A stretch of 64,000 nt of DNA from Vreelandella maris (GCF_013371085.1 NZ_JABWCV010000003.1:124001-188000); one strand, 5' to 3'. Shown: positions 9,405 through 18,120, counted from the stretch's first letter. A program made the numbers and translations. The notes: generated by a model not told the origin, from the letters alone.

Positions 9405-9481
9405 GGACCGGTAGTTCAGTCGGTTAGAATGCCGGCCTGTCACGCCGGAGGTCGCGAGTTCGAGTCTCGTCCGGTCCGCCA
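9405..9481 (+). tRNA. tRNA-Asp (GUC), copy 1
   Basis: This is a 77-base gene with encoded CCA. The acceptor stem GGACCGG pairs with CCGGTCC, the anticodon loop CTGTCAC gives anticodon GTC, and the T arm is GAGTTCGAGTCTC. Two more identical copies follow. Confidence 0.96.
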
Positions 9482-9539
9482 ACATCAAATCAGTATCTGC
9501 TTTATGAGCAAGTAGTATTAAAGTACGTTATCGCTATTC

Positions 9540-9616
9540 GGACCGGTAGTTCAGTCGGTTAGAATGCCGGCCTGTCACGCCGGAGGTCGCGAGTTCGAGT
9601 CTCGTCCGGTCCGCCA
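9540..9616 (+). tRNA. tRNA-Asp (GUC), copy 2
   Basis: This 77-base gene is identical to the Asp copy at 9405, with a different spacer in front. The anticodon is GTC and CCA is encoded. Confidence 0.96.
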
Positions 9617-9668
9617 CGATAACTGCGAAGCAAGGTTGGTAAGTGCCTGTGGGACTTATTGACAGATT

Positions 9669-9744
9669 GGGTGGTTAGCTCAGTTGGGAGAGCACCAGCC
9701 TTACAAGCTGGGGGTCACTGGTTCGAACCCAGTACCACCCACCA
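9669..9744 (+). tRNA. tRNA-Val (UAC), copy 2
   Basis: This 76-base gene is identical to the Val copy at 9259. The anticodon is TAC and CCA is encoded. Confidence 0.96.
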
Positions 9745-9823
9745 TCGCCTACCATTTAAAGCGCCTCTGAACCGCTGAAAATGCTATGCATACGATGGTT
9801 GTAGTAGTAATGCGCCTTAACGT

Positions 9824-9900
9824 GGACCGGTAGTTCAGTCGGTTAGAATGCCGGCCTGTCACGCCGGAGGTCGCGAGTTCGAGTCTCGTCCGGTCCGCCA
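9824..9900 (+). tRNA. tRNA-Asp (GUC), copy 3
   Basis: This is the third identical 77-base tRNA-Asp. It is the last gene of the array and lies 50 bases before the terminator at 9951. Confidence 0.96.
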
Positions 9901-9950
9901 TTAAGCGCTTAGATTGAAAATGTAACATCGGCATCAGCCGAACGAATTCC

Positions 9951-9984
9951 AAAAAAAGCCCGGATCAATGATCCGGGCTTTTTT
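9951..9984. terminator. Bidirectional terminator between tRNA array and glcG
   Basis: A GC-rich 9-bp stem (GCCCGGATC, 9958-9966, pairing with 9970-9978) with a 3-base loop is flanked by seven A on the left and six T on the right. It can end both the plus-strand tRNA transcript and the minus-strand glc operon. Confidence 0.9.
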
Positions 9985-10016
9985 ATTGCGTGCAGCCCAT
10001 AGGCTGCACGCTAGCC

Positions 10017-10418
10017 TTAGCCGATAGCGCTGACACCCGCTTTGGCAACTTGTACGTCCTGGTCGGGTTTAACGCCGGAAATGCCCACGGCACCCACCAC
10101 ATGGCCATCCACTGTGATCGGCACACCACCTGAAAGTAGACCCTGCAGCGGCGCAGAAATAAACGCTGTACGGCCGCCGTTAATCATCTCTTCAAATACC
10201 TGGGTCTCTTTACGACCTAGCGCTGCGCTGCGCGCTTTTTGCGTGGCAACATCGGCACTGAAAGGGGCGGCACCATCTAAGCGGCGCAGGCCCAATAAGT
10301 GGCCGCCGTCGTCGGTTACTGCGATAGTGACCGGCCAGTTATTGCTGTCGGCTTCTTTTTGCGCCGCGTCTAATACATTGATGACATCGGCTTGAGCGAG
10401 GATGGCTTTTGTTTGCAT
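10017..10418 (-). CDS. glcG: GlcG/HbpS-family heme-binding-type protein
   Basis: This 133-residue single-domain protein has the family motifs VTIAVTDDGGHLLGLRRLDGA and GGVPITVDGHVVGAVGISG. It belongs to the GlcG/HbpS (DUF336) fold, some members of which bind heme or cobalamin. GlcG is the last gene of the glycolate operon in many bacteria, and its role in glycolate oxidation is unknown. It follows glcF at a distance of 86 bases that contains a hairpin. A second, diverged relative lies at 16281. The family is certain; the function is not known. Confidence 0.9.
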   Translation of the reverse strand: MQTKAILAQADVINVLDAAQKEADSNNWPVTIAVTDDGGHLLGLRRLDGAAPFSADVATQKARSAALGRKETQVFEEMINGGRTAFISAPLQGLLSGGVPITVDGHVVGAVGISGVKPDQDVQVAKAGVSAIG

Positions 10419-10449
10419 GGTGTAATCCTTTTTAAGGCAGGGAGTGAGT

Positions 10450-10477
10450 CGCCGCGCTATTAAGTAGCAGCGCGGCG
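10450..10477 (-). other. Intercistronic hairpin between glcF and glcG
   Basis: A perfect 9-bp GC-rich stem (CGCCGCGCT, 10450-10458, pairing with 10469-10477) has a 10-base loop and no T run. It may stabilise or attenuate the mRNA between glcF and glcG. It is not a convincing terminator. Confidence 0.6.
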
Positions 10478-10504
10478 GTAGGGGTTAAAGAGTAACCACT
10501 AGCG

Positions 10505-11737
10505 CTAGGGAAGTGCCGCATCGACGATTTCAACCCAGTGGCGCACCGGCGTCCGGTTGGCGCCAGCCAAGTGGGTTTGACAGCCGATATTGGCAGTGAC
10601 AATCATCTCTGGATTACCGGCCTCCAGGGCATTGAGCTTATTGTCGCGCAGTTGGGTGGCAATTTCCGGTTGAGTAATCGAGTAAGTGCCCGCCGAGCCG
10701 CAGCAGAGGTGCGCATCCTGCACCGGCGTTAACGAAAAGCCGAGCTTGGTGAGTACGCCTTCCACTGCACCGTTAAGCTTTTGCGCGTGTTGCAGCGTAC
10801 AAGGGCAGTGAAATGCCAGCCGCTTGGATCCTTTAACGTTCAATGCTTCCAGGGGCTCATCGCGCAAGATTTCGACAATGTCTTTGGCCAAGGTGCTGAC
10901 CTTTTGCGCTTTAACGGCGTACTCAGGATCATCCTTGAGCATATAGCCATACTCTTTAACAAAGGCGCCGCAACCGCTGGCGGTTTGAACGATGGCTTCA
11001 GCGCCTTGTTCAATATATGGCCACCAAGCGTCGATATTGGCGCGCATACGAGCCCGGCCATCGTCCTGGGCGTTGAGGTGAAAATCAACCGCGCCACAGC
11101 AGCCTGCTTCAGCCACCGGCGTTACGCTAATGCCGAGCCGATCTAGGATCCGCGCGGTAGCCGCATTGGTATTGGGTGACAGCCCCGGCTGCACGCAGCC
11201 TTCCAGAATCAGCACTTGCCGGGTATGACGGTGCGCATCAGGGCGTACGCCTGCATCTATCGGTTCAGCGGGCATTTTATTGCGTAGCTTGCTAGGCACC
11301 AGCGGCTTAAAGGTTTGACCCAGCTTTAGCAGCGCCTGAAAGCGTTTAGGTTCGACCATCATCTTACGCAGCGCATAGCGCTGAGCCCGCTCGCCAGCAG
11401 GGCGGGGCACCCGGCGCTCAATTTCGGCACGGCCAATGTTGAGCAGCTTGTGGTACTCCACGCCTGAAGGGCAGGTGGTTTCACAGTTAAGGCAGGTCAG
11501 GCAGCGGTCAAGGTGCAGGCGAGTCTCTTCGGTGACCTGGTCGTCATCGTCGCGGCTCTCAAGCAGCTCCTTCATCAGATAAATACGCCCGCGGGGGCCG
11601 TCGCGCTCATCGCCTAACAGCTGGTAGGTGGGGCAGGTGGCGTTACAGAAACCGCAGTGAACGCAGGTGCGCAAAATGCTATCTGCTTCCTGTATGTGCG
11701 GCTTCTGACGGTCGGCATCGGTAAATTGCGTCTGCAT
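10505..11737 (-). CDS. glcF: Glycolate oxidase iron-sulfur subunit GlcF
   Basis: This 410-residue protein has two N-terminal 4Fe-4S motifs (CVHCGFCNATCPTY and CLTCLNCETTCPSG) and two CCG domains (GCCGAVDFHL and LCCGSAGTYS) with conserved cysteines. It carries electrons from the GlcD flavin to the membrane quinone pool. The length matches E. coli GlcF (407). It lies 14 bases after glcE, with GGAGAG as ribosome site. The order glcD-glcE-glcF-glcG is the standard operon. Confidence 0.95.
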   Translation of the reverse strand: MQTQFTDADRQKPHIQEADSILRTCVHCGFCNATCPTYQLLGDERDGPRGRIYLMKELLESRDDDDQVTEETRLHLDRCLTCLNCETTCPSGVEYHKLLNIGRAEIERRVPRPAGERAQRYALRKMMVEPKRFQALLKLGQTFKPLVPSKLRNKMPAEPIDAGVRPDAHRHTRQVLILEGCVQPGLSPNTNAATARILDRLGISVTPVAEAGCCGAVDFHLNAQDDGRARMRANIDAWWPYIEQGAEAIVQTASGCGAFVKEYGYMLKDDPEYAVKAQKVSTLAKDIVEILRDEPLEALNVKGSKRLAFHCPCTLQHAQKLNGAVEGVLTKLGFSLTPVQDAHLCCGSAGTYSITQPEIATQLRDNKLNALEAGNPEMIVTANIGCQTHLAGANRTPVRHWVEIVDAALP

Positions 11738-11751
11738 GTCAGCTCTCCTGA

Positions 11752-12852
11752 TTAAAACGCCGCATAAAGACGACCGGGATTGAATATGCCATGGGCATCC
11801 AGCTCCGCCTTTAAGTTACGATGATATTTTTCCACCACCGCATTCAGCGGTGTGAAAGGCTCAACGGCGCCGCCCTGGGCATGGGGTGTGTAACAGGTGG
11901 CATGGCCGCCTACTGCTTTGCAGGCGGCGCGCAGCGTATCAGCGTCCAGCGCTGTTTTTACCCAGCGCTGACTGCCTGCCCAGTCGTAAAAAATATCGGT
12001 TTCGGCAATATCCAGGTTCAGAGGCGCGGTATTGGGCGGCAGCGATAGCCGCCACAATGCTTGGCCGTCGTTTAGCTGGAAAAATGGATGGCTATGGTCG
12101 CGTAGGGATGTCCAGAAGCTTGGATCAAGCGATTCGCCGCCTAAGCGCTCCTGGGTTGCCTGTACTGAGCTTTTACCCCCCTCTAGGCGCAGAAAGAGTT
12201 CACCGTTATGCCAGGCAGCCGCTGTGATTGGTAGCGGCTGACGGCCCAGCTCGGCCAGCTTTTTCAGCGCATCGTTAAGGTTGAGCGATAAACGCAGGCT
12301 GTGCGTGGCGTTGGGGATCGGCAGCACCTTAAACGAAATATCGGTCAGTACGCCAAGCGTTCCCTGGGCGCCAGCCATCATGCGCGAAAGATCGTAACCG
12401 GCGACATTCTTCATCACTTCGCCACCAAAGCGCAGCAGCTTGCCCTCTTGAGTGATTATCCGTGTGCCGAGCACAAAATCCCGCGCCGCACCCGCCCAGG
12501 GGCGGCGTGGGCCGGAAAGGCCGGTCGCAACGGCACCACCAATGGTCGAGGCTTCGCCAAACATGGGCGGCTCAAACCCTAACATTTGGTGTTTCTCTGC
12601 CAGCGCTGCTTGAAGGGCGCTTAGCCGCGTGCCAGCGCGCACGGTGACGATCAATTCCACCGGGTCGTAGCTGACAATGCCACTATGTTCAGCCATCTGC
12701 AGCGCTTGGCCTTCCACCGGTCGGCCATAAAAAGCGCGGGTATCTCCGCCTACAATACGTAGCGGAGTGCGTGCGTCATACGCACTGCGCACCTGCTCAC
12801 ACAGCGTGTCAGCGATATCGCGGTCGGCGGCATGCATCGCTAGTTCGGTCAT
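11752..12852 (-). CDS. glcE: Glycolate oxidase FAD-binding subunit GlcE
   Basis: This 366-residue protein has one FAD_binding_4 (PCMH) domain: TPLRIVGGDTRAFYGRP near the start, then FGEASTIGGAVATGLSGPRRPW and KNVAGYDLSRMMAGAQGTLGVLTDISFKV. GlcE is the smaller flavoprotein of the glycolate oxidase complex and is needed for activity with GlcD and GlcF. The C-terminus ends HGIFNPGRLY, conserved in the family. It sits 51 bases after glcD in the operon. Confidence 0.94.
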   Translation of the reverse strand: MTELAMHAADRDIADTLCEQVRSAYDARTPLRIVGGDTRAFYGRPVEGQALQMAEHSGIVSYDPVELIVTVRAGTRLSALQAALAEKHQMLGFEPPMFGEASTIGGAVATGLSGPRRPWAGAARDFVLGTRIITQEGKLLRFGGEVMKNVAGYDLSRMMAGAQGTLGVLTDISFKVLPIPNATHSLRLSLNLNDALKKLAELGRQPLPITAAAWHNGELFLRLEGGKSSVQATQERLGGESLDPSFWTSLRDHSHPFFQLNDGQALWRLSLPPNTAPLNLDIAETDIFYDWAGSQRWVKTALDADTLRAACKAVGGHATCYTPHAQGGAVEPFTPLNAVVEKYHRNLKAELDAHGIFNPGRLYAAF

Positions 12853-12903
12853 GGTCTATTCCAATATTTATTTTGCCTAGTGGTGATCTTGACTAGGTCA
12901 CTA

Positions 12904-14403
12904 TTAAAAACGGGGCAGATCCGGGTGCGGCAGTTCGTTATTGTGAACATGCATGGCGCCAAACTCTGCGCAGCGCGCCAGGGTTGGAATGTTCTTGCCG
13001 GGGTTGAGCAGTCGCTTAGGGTCAAATGCCGCTTTCAGGGCATGAAAAACGCTAATCTCATCCGGCTGGAACTGGCTGCACATTTGGTTGATCTTTTCGC
13101 GCCCAACACCGTGCTCACCTGTGATCGAGCCGCCTGCCGCGACACAAAGCTCAAGAATCTTGCCGCCCACCTCTTCGGCAAGCGCCAACTGTCCCTCTTT
13201 ATTGGCATCAAACAGGATCAGCGGGTGCATGTTGCCATCACCTGCGTGGAATACGTTGGCAACTGCCAGGCCGCTTTCCTCGGAAAGCGCGGCAATGCCT
13301 TTGAGTACGCGGGGGAGTTCGCGGCGTGGAATCGTGCCGTCCATGCAATAATAATCGGGTGACATACGGCCCACTGCAGGAAAGGCATTCTTACGCCCGG
13401 CCCAGAACTTGGCGCGCTCGGCTTCATCGCGGGCCTGCTGGATATTGGTGGCCCCAGCTTTTTCAAGTACCCGCCGTACGGTATCGCAATCGTCGTCCAC
13501 GTCGGCTTCTACGCCATCCAGCTCGCAGAGCAAAATCGCTTCGGCGTCGAGGGGGTAGCCTGCTTTGACAAAATCTTCGGCGGCTTTGATGGCAAGTTTA
13601 TCCATCATCTCCAGGCCGCCGGGGATAATGCCAGCGGCAATAATGTCGCCCACGGCGCGTCCCGCTTTTTCGACATCGTCGAAGCTGGCCATCAGTACTT
13701 TGGCGGTTTCGGGCTTGGGCAGCAGCTTAACGGTAATTTCGGTGACCACGCCAAGCATGCCTTCTGAGCCATTCATCAACGCCAGCAGATCAAAGCCGGG
13801 CGCATCGAAAGACTCGGCGCCCAAGGTCATGTGCTCTCCCTCAATGGTGAGCACGTCGACGCGCATCACGTTATGCACTGTCAGGCCGTATTTGAGGCAG
13901 TGTACGCCACCAGCATTTTCGGCCACGTTACCGCCGATCGAGCAGGCAATTTGCGAGGAGGGATCCGGCGCGTAGTAAAGTCCGTAAGGCGCAGCAGCTT
14001 CAGAAATTGCCAGGTTACGCACGCCAGGCTGAACTCGCGCCATGCGGGCATCGGGGTCCACACTCAGTATTTTGCTAAAGCGCGACATGACCAGCAGCAC
14101 GCCTTGCTCCAGTGGCAGCGCGCCGCCAGAGAGGCCGGTGCCCGCGCCGCGGGTAACGACGGGCACGCCCAGCGCATAGCAGCGCTTCAGCAGCCCTTTT
14201 ACCTGCTCCAGGGTTTCAGGCAGTGCCACCAGCATCGGTAGCACGCGATAGGCCGCTAGCCCATCGCACTCAAAGGGGCGGAGGTCTTCTTCACGGTGCA
14301 GCAGCGTCATATCCGGGACCGCTTGCTGCAGGTCGTTCAAGACCTCGCTTTTATCTCGCTGAACCAATTCGCCGTCCAGACGCTCATCAAAGAGGATATT
14401 CAT
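12904..14403 (-). CDS. glcD: Glycolate oxidase catalytic FAD subunit GlcD
   Basis: This protein has 499 residues from the ATG at 14403; a GTG one codon upstream is less likely. The FAD domain carries VVTRGAGTGLSGGALP, PDPSSQIACSIGGNVAENAGG and GSEGMLGVVTEITVKLLP. The C-terminal FAD-oxidase domain has NVFHAGDGNMHPLI and TGEHGVGREK, with catalytic histidines. It oxidises glycolate, and often D-lactate, to glyoxylate (or pyruvate). It is divergent from glcC across a 215-base gap that holds an FCD-type operator. Confidence 0.95.
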   Translation of the reverse strand: MNILFDERLDGELVQRDKSEVLNDLQQAVPDMTLLHREEDLRPFECDGLAAYRVLPMLVALPETLEQVKGLLKRCYALGVPVVTRGAGTGLSGGALPLEQGVLLVMSRFSKILSVDPDARMARVQPGVRNLAISEAAAPYGLYYAPDPSSQIACSIGGNVAENAGGVHCLKYGLTVHNVMRVDVLTIEGEHMTLGAESFDAPGFDLLALMNGSEGMLGVVTEITVKLLPKPETAKVLMASFDDVEKAGRAVGDIIAAGIIPGGLEMMDKLAIKAAEDFVKAGYPLDAEAILLCELDGVEADVDDDCDTVRRVLEKAGATNIQQARDEAERAKFWAGRKNAFPAVGRMSPDYYCMDGTIPRRELPRVLKGIAALSEESGLAVANVFHAGDGNMHPLILFDANKEGQLALAEEVGGKILELCVAAGGSITGEHGVGREKINQMCSQFQPDEISVFHALKAAFDPKRLLNPGKNIPTLARCAEFGAMHVHNNELPHPDLPRF

Positions 14404-14519
14404 CACGACATCCCATGCTTATTATCATTAAAGGCAAACGTTGAAAATTTAGGCGCATACCACCAACTGGCATGGCCTCAATTTGAGCTTTTTTTATCCA
14501 TCTGTCTAGGTGGTGGTGC

Positions 14520-14534
14520 ATTGGTCTGACCAGT
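14520..14534. promoter_or_regulatory. FCD-GntR operator between glcD and glcC
   Basis: ATTGGTCTGACCAGT is an imperfect palindrome fitting the PdhR/LldR/GlcC-type consensus ATTGGT-N3-ACCAAT at 11 of 12 positions. A further half-site, AATTGGTCGAC, follows at 14535-14545. It lies about 117 bases before glcD and 85 before glcC, so one regulator could control both. A nearly identical site occurs at 28788 upstream of the lactate permease. Confidence 0.7.
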
Positions 14535-14618
14535 AATTGGTCGACAGTGATGCCTTCTTTGTTTAGTACTGGGTGAAGTGCTGGCAAGCTGGTCATATTG
14601 CCCATCAGGAGAGTTACC

Positions 14619-15398
14619 ATGGCAGCAGAAAATCAAGCCTTGTCACCCGGGCAGCGAAGGCCGGATCAAGTGGCCACCCGGCTTGAGCGGCTTATTCTTG
14701 ATGGCGTCTTTCGCCCCGGCCAGCTGCTTCCTTCGGAACGACGGCTGTGTGACCGGTTGGGCGTCTCCCGCGCATCGCTGCGTGAGGGATTAAGAATTCT
14801 GCGCAGCAAAGGAATTATCGATACCCGGCAGGGCCACGGCTCAACGGTAGCTACGCTGCTGCCCGTCAGCAATCAAAGCCCTTTAATGCACTTGTTTAAA
14901 GACCATCCACGTACGCTGTTTGATCTACTGGAAGTGCGTGCTCTACTGGAAGGGGAGTCGGCGTGGTTAGCGGCAAACAGAGGCACTTCCGCCGACCGAG
15001 TGTTGATCACGCGGCGTTATCGTGAAATGGCCGACTACGTGGAATCAGCCGAGACGATCGATGTTGAACGTCTTGCCAGGCTCGATCACGCTTTTCATTT
15101 AGCGGTTTCCCAAGCCTCGCACAACCCGGTACTGGTACACACGCTGCAAAGCCTGACCGACTTACTGCTTAGCTCGGTTTTCGCTTCGGTCAAACACCTT
15201 TATCATTTGCCGGTACCGCGGGCGATGATCAATCAGCAGCATGCCCAATTGCATGATGCCGTTGTCAGCGGCGAGGCGGCGCAGGCAAAACAGGTTGCGC
15301 TGGAGCATCTCTCCAGCATTAGCCAACTGCTGCGTGATCTGGAGGTGGAGCATGATAGGCTGGAGCGCTCCTCCATGCGCCTTGAGGAGTGGCAGTAG
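14619..15398 (+). CDS. glcC: GntR-family (FadR/FCD) regulator of glycolate genes, GlcC
   Basis: This protein has 259 residues from the ATG at 14619, chosen because AGGAGA at 14607-14612 is well spaced. The N-terminal winged helix has LLPSERRLCDRLGVSRASLREGLRILRSKGIIDTRQGHGS. The C-terminal FCD ligand domain starts at about residue 85 (LLEVRALLEGESAWLAANRG), with metal or ligand histidines in LDHAFHLAVSQASHNPV. E. coli GlcC activates the glc operon with glycolate. The divergent position supports the same role. Control of the lactate permease is also inferred from the shared operator. Confidence 0.88.
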   Translation: MAAENQALSPGQRRPDQVATRLERLILDGVFRPGQLLPSERRLCDRLGVSRASLREGLRILRSKGIIDTRQGHGSTVATLLPVSNQSPLMHLFKDHPRTLFDLLEVRALLEGESAWLAANRGTSADRVLITRRYREMADYVESAETIDVERLARLDHAFHLAVSQASHNPVLVHTLQSLTDLLLSSVFASVKHLYHLPVPRAMINQQHAQLHDAVVSGEAAQAKQVALEHLSSISQLLRDLEVEHDRLERSSMRLEEWQ

Positions 15399-15403
15399 TG
15401 ACG

Positions 15404-16087
15404 TTAGTTATTGACCACACTCTTATCGTCTTCAGTGTCAATCACGCCCGCTAGGGTAGCCACTTCAATCTTATTGCACAGGTGGTCGCGTAAAATCTGA
15501 CCGAGCAGTTGGCTATCGCGCTGCTCAAGGGCGGCTATCATATTTTCATGGTCTTTTACCGCCTGGCTCCAGTAGCGCTCGGTCATCTGCTTCGAGTAGC
15601 GAACCCGCTTAACGCGCTGGCTCAAGTTGCTATACATTTCCTGCAGCACATCGTTATTGGACGCCGCCAGAATGCTTTCGTGAATTTGTCGATTAACCTG
15701 GAAATAGGGGATTAAATCCCGGTTGCGGTAGTGTTCCAGCATCGTGTTGTGTAGCTGACGAATGGCCGCTATTTCCGCATCGCTGATATATTGGCAGGCA
15801 AGCTCCCCCGACAGCCCCTCCAGTGCTGCCATTAGGTCATAAGTGTCTTTCACGTTTTTCAAAGTGAGCCGTACTACCCGCGCACCTCGATTGGGTAGCA
15901 GTTCAATCAGGCCTTCGGTGGCGAGTACTTTTAGCGCTTCGCGCAGCGGCGTACGCGATACGCCGAAAAGATCGCACAGCTGCTTTTCAGAGATACGTTC
16001 ACCGGGTAGGAGCTCACCGTGCTCAATCAGGTCGCCAATTCTATCGGCCACTTCACGATATAAATTGCGTTGCAAGATCTTGGTCAT
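15404..16087 (-). CDS. GntR-family FCD transcriptional regulator
   Basis: This 227-residue protein has a winged helix at about residues 10-75 (GELLPGERISEKQLCDLFGVSRTPLREALKVL) and an FCD domain with FQVNRQIHESILAASNN. Its 3' end lies 5 bases from the end of glcC, in convergent orientation. It is divergent from the GlcG-like gene at 16281, with the TRAP operon beyond. The likely role is control of that neighbouring GlcG-like, TRAP and CoA-transferase cluster, in response to an unknown organic acid. This is inference from position. Confidence 0.85.
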   Translation of the reverse strand: MTKILQRNLYREVADRIGDLIEHGELLPGERISEKQLCDLFGVSRTPLREALKVLATEGLIELLPNRGARVVRLTLKNVKDTYDLMAALEGLSGELACQYISDAEIAAIRQLHNTMLEHYRNRDLIPYFQVNRQIHESILAASNNDVLQEMYSNLSQRVKRVRYSKQMTERYWSQAVKDHENMIAALEQRDSQLLGQILRDHLCNKIEVATLAGVIDTEDDKSVVNN

Positions 16088-16212
16088 TCGTAATTTCCTT
16101 GTCAGCGGCTCGCTTGAGTGTTTGCCAAGCTACCCAGGCCACCTGGTCCAATAAGAGCTCGGTGCCATCTTCATATAGTGGCTATTGTTGATATGATCTG
16201 CAAAAGTAATTA

Positions 16213-16220
16213 TGAATTCA
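16213..16220. promoter_or_regulatory. TGAATTCA palindrome in the GntR/GlcG-like divergent promoter
   Basis: An 8-bp palindrome TGAATTCA lies 61 bases before the GlcG-like start. The same core, extended to TTTGAATTCAAA, occurs at 16901-16912 before the TRAP operon. The pair may be operators of the GntR protein at 15404. The core is short, so chance is possible. Confidence 0.3.
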
Positions 16221-16280
16221 ATATTCCTTTGGTGGCGCTTTGCCTCCACTGCTCACTAACAATGACAAAGGTGAAACCAA

Positions 16281-16745
16281 ATGGCCGGACAAGTATTTCA
16301 TTGCAGCGTACAGCTCAACAGAGAACAGGGCAGAAAGATAATCGATGGTGCCATGGCGTTGGCGCGCGAATCAAAGTTGCCGCCGTTGACCATTGTGGTA
16401 CTAGATGTCGGCGGCAACCTAGTCGCTGCTGAACGCGAGGATGGCTGTGCGCCGCTGCGCTTTCCGGTAGCCAAAGGTAAGGCTTACTCCTCATTGGGTA
16501 TTGGGGTTGCCAGTGGTGTGTTGGGTGAGCGCAATGTCGAGCGCACAGCCTTTGTTGCCAGTGTAGCCGCTGCCTCCCAGGGGCATTTTGTGGCTGTCGC
16601 TGGCGGGGTGCCCATTCTCAATACACAGAGTCAAGTGATTGGCGCTGTAGGTATTAGCGGCGCCTCGTCAGATGAGGATCAACAGGCTGCGATTGCCGGT
16701 ATTGAGCTAGCTGGACTGAATTGGGGGCTTGAACCGAGCGAGTAA
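16281..16745 (+). CDS. GlcG/HbpS-family protein, second copy
   Basis: This 154-residue DUF336-type protein has LTIVVLDVGGNLVAAEREDGC, then KAYSSLGIGV and GGVPILNTQSQVIGAVGISG. It shares the fold of the glcG product at 10017 but is clearly diverged (for example EREDGC in place of LRRLDGA). It lies between a divergent GntR regulator and the TRAP operon and ends in its own terminator. Some relatives bind heme or act as small auxiliary proteins in degradation operons; no activity can be assigned here. Confidence 0.83.
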   Translation: MAGQVFHCSVQLNREQGRKIIDGAMALARESKLPPLTIVVLDVGGNLVAAEREDGCAPLRFPVAKGKAYSSLGIGVASGVLGERNVERTAFVASVAAASQGHFVAVAGGVPILNTQSQVIGAVGISGASSDEDQQAAIAGIELAGLNWGLEPSE

Positions 16746-16771
16746 GTTAGTAGGAGAAATCATCAATCTAA

Positions 16772-16810
16772 GGCGGGCAGATGGCTGATGAAGCCACTGC
16801 CCGTTTTTTT
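16772..16810 (+). terminator. Terminator after the second GlcG-like gene
   Basis: The inverted repeat CGGGCAG (16774-16780) pairs with CTGCCCG (16797-16803) and is followed by seven T. The loop is 16 bases and can form an extra short stem. Confidence 0.8.
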
Positions 16811-17075
16811 ATCCCAATTGGTTTTTTTTGTTCCTTAGGAAACAAGCTGTTGCAGCGATATTTTTTGGTCGAGACGAAAGTTTAATACCTAATTTTGAAT
16901 TTTGAATTCAAATTGAATGTGTGACGGTCTAACTCTTCGCTTCGCCAAACGGTTGGAGACGAGTAGGTTCGTCGTTGTGACCTCAGGCGACCGCACCGAT
17001 ACCAAGACTATCTCGAAGTAGCATCGACCTGGGCAGCACGTGCACAACAACAACAAGCCAGCACTGGAGTATCTA
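16811..17075. other. Leader region of the TRAP operon
   Basis: This non-coding stretch is part of a 330-base gap. It begins AT-rich and contains the palindrome TTTGAATTCAAA (16901-16912) within a run of TTGAAT repeats. A GC-richer leader follows, ending in CAACAACAACAAG and the dctP ribosome site. No gene and no clear sigma-70 promoter were seen. Confidence 0.5.
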
Positions 17076-18062
17076 ATGAAAAAGATCAAGACAGCATTTG
17101 TGACCGCCTCACTTGCGTTAAGCCTGACGCCCGGCCTCAGCATGGCTCAGACCGAATTGCAGTTCGGTCATGTAGGCAATCCCGGTTCGTTATTCGATAT
17201 GTCCGTGAATGAATTCGCTAAGCGGGCTAACGAGCGACTGGGTGACGACTACAAGGTGCAGGCCTATGGATCGAGCCAGCTTGGCGGCGACAGCTCCATG
17301 ATGCAGAAGCTCAAACTAGGCCAGTTGACCTTTACACTGCCGTCCACCGTGATGTCCTCTGTGGTGGATGAGTTTGGTCTGTTCGAGATGCCTTACCTGA
17401 TCCAGGATCGGGACCACATGAAGCGGGTTATCGAGGAAGTTATCGAGCCCGATCTCTACCCGCTGGTGGAGCAAGAGGGCTACAAGATCCTCGCTGTCTG
17501 GGAGAATGGCTTTCGCCAGATCACCAATAATGAGCGTCCCATCAATACCCCGGAAGATCTGGATGGTTTGAAGCTGCGGACCCCAGAGGGCATTTGGCGG
17601 GTGCGTATGTTCGAGGAATATGGCGCCAACCCTTCGCCCATGTCGCTTTCGGAAGTATTCACGGCTTTGCAGACCGGCACTATGGACGGTCAAGAAAACC
17701 CTCTAGTGCAGATCTACTCTCAGAAGTTCCAAGAAGTGCAGGACTACCTCTCCATTACCAACCACGTCTATACGCCTGCCTATGTGGTGGTTTCCAAGAA
17801 CCATTGGGAAGACCTACCGGAAGACGTTCGTGAAGTGCTTGAGGAAACCGCTCAGGAAGTTCAGGACTTCGTTTACGAGACGGCCGCTAAGCAAGAAGAG
17901 GAGTTGCTTGGCGAAATGGAAGCGGCCGGCATGGAGATCAACGAGGCTGACAAGCAGGCCTTCATCGATGCCAGTGGTCCGGTTTACGAGCTCTTCGACG
18001 AAGAAGTGGAAGGCGGCGGCGATCTAGTCGACCGTGTGCTGGCCCTTGGCGAAGAAGACTAA
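17076..18062 (+). CDS. TRAP transporter substrate-binding protein, DctP family (system 1)
   Basis: This protein has 328 residues from the ATG at 17076, where MKKIKTAFVTASLALSLTPG begins a Sec signal peptide cleaved near SMAQ-TE. An upstream in-frame ATG would add a polar tail and is rejected. The mature part has the DctP signature GLKLRTPEGIWRVRMFEEYGANPSPMSLSEVFTALQTGTMDGQENP, including the arginine (R in LKLRTPE) that pairs with a substrate carboxylate. The ligand is therefore an organic acid of unknown identity. It is first in an operon with the QM genes and, probably, the CoA-ester enzymes downstream. Confidence 0.92.
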   Translation: MKKIKTAFVTASLALSLTPGLSMAQTELQFGHVGNPGSLFDMSVNEFAKRANERLGDDYKVQAYGSSQLGGDSSMMQKLKLGQLTFTLPSTVMSSVVDEFGLFEMPYLIQDRDHMKRVIEEVIEPDLYPLVEQEGYKILAVWENGFRQITNNERPINTPEDLDGLKLRTPEGIWRVRMFEEYGANPSPMSLSEVFTALQTGTMDGQENPLVQIYSQKFQEVQDYLSITNHVYTPAYVVVSKNHWEDLPEDVREVLEETAQEVQDFVYETAAKQEEELLGEMEAAGMEINEADKQAFIDASGPVYELFDEEVEGGGDLVDRVLALGEED

Positions 18063-18099
18063 GTCTCTCTAAAGACTGAACCTCCTGAACCAACCCGTG

Positions 18100-18120
18100 A
18101 ACCGCCCAGAACGGGCGGTT
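18100..18120 (+). other. Hairpin between dctP and dctQ (system 1)
   Basis: A perfect 8-bp stem, AACCGCCC (18100-18107) with GGGCGGTT (18113-18120), has a 5-base loop and is followed by a pyrimidine run CTTCCTC. It fits a partial terminator or 3' stabiliser that gives more binding protein than membrane protein. Confidence 0.65.

Noticed and set aside
9259..9900. CRISPR-like repeated 76-77 base units
   Set aside because: The repeats are complete tRNA genes with cloverleaf arms and anticodons.
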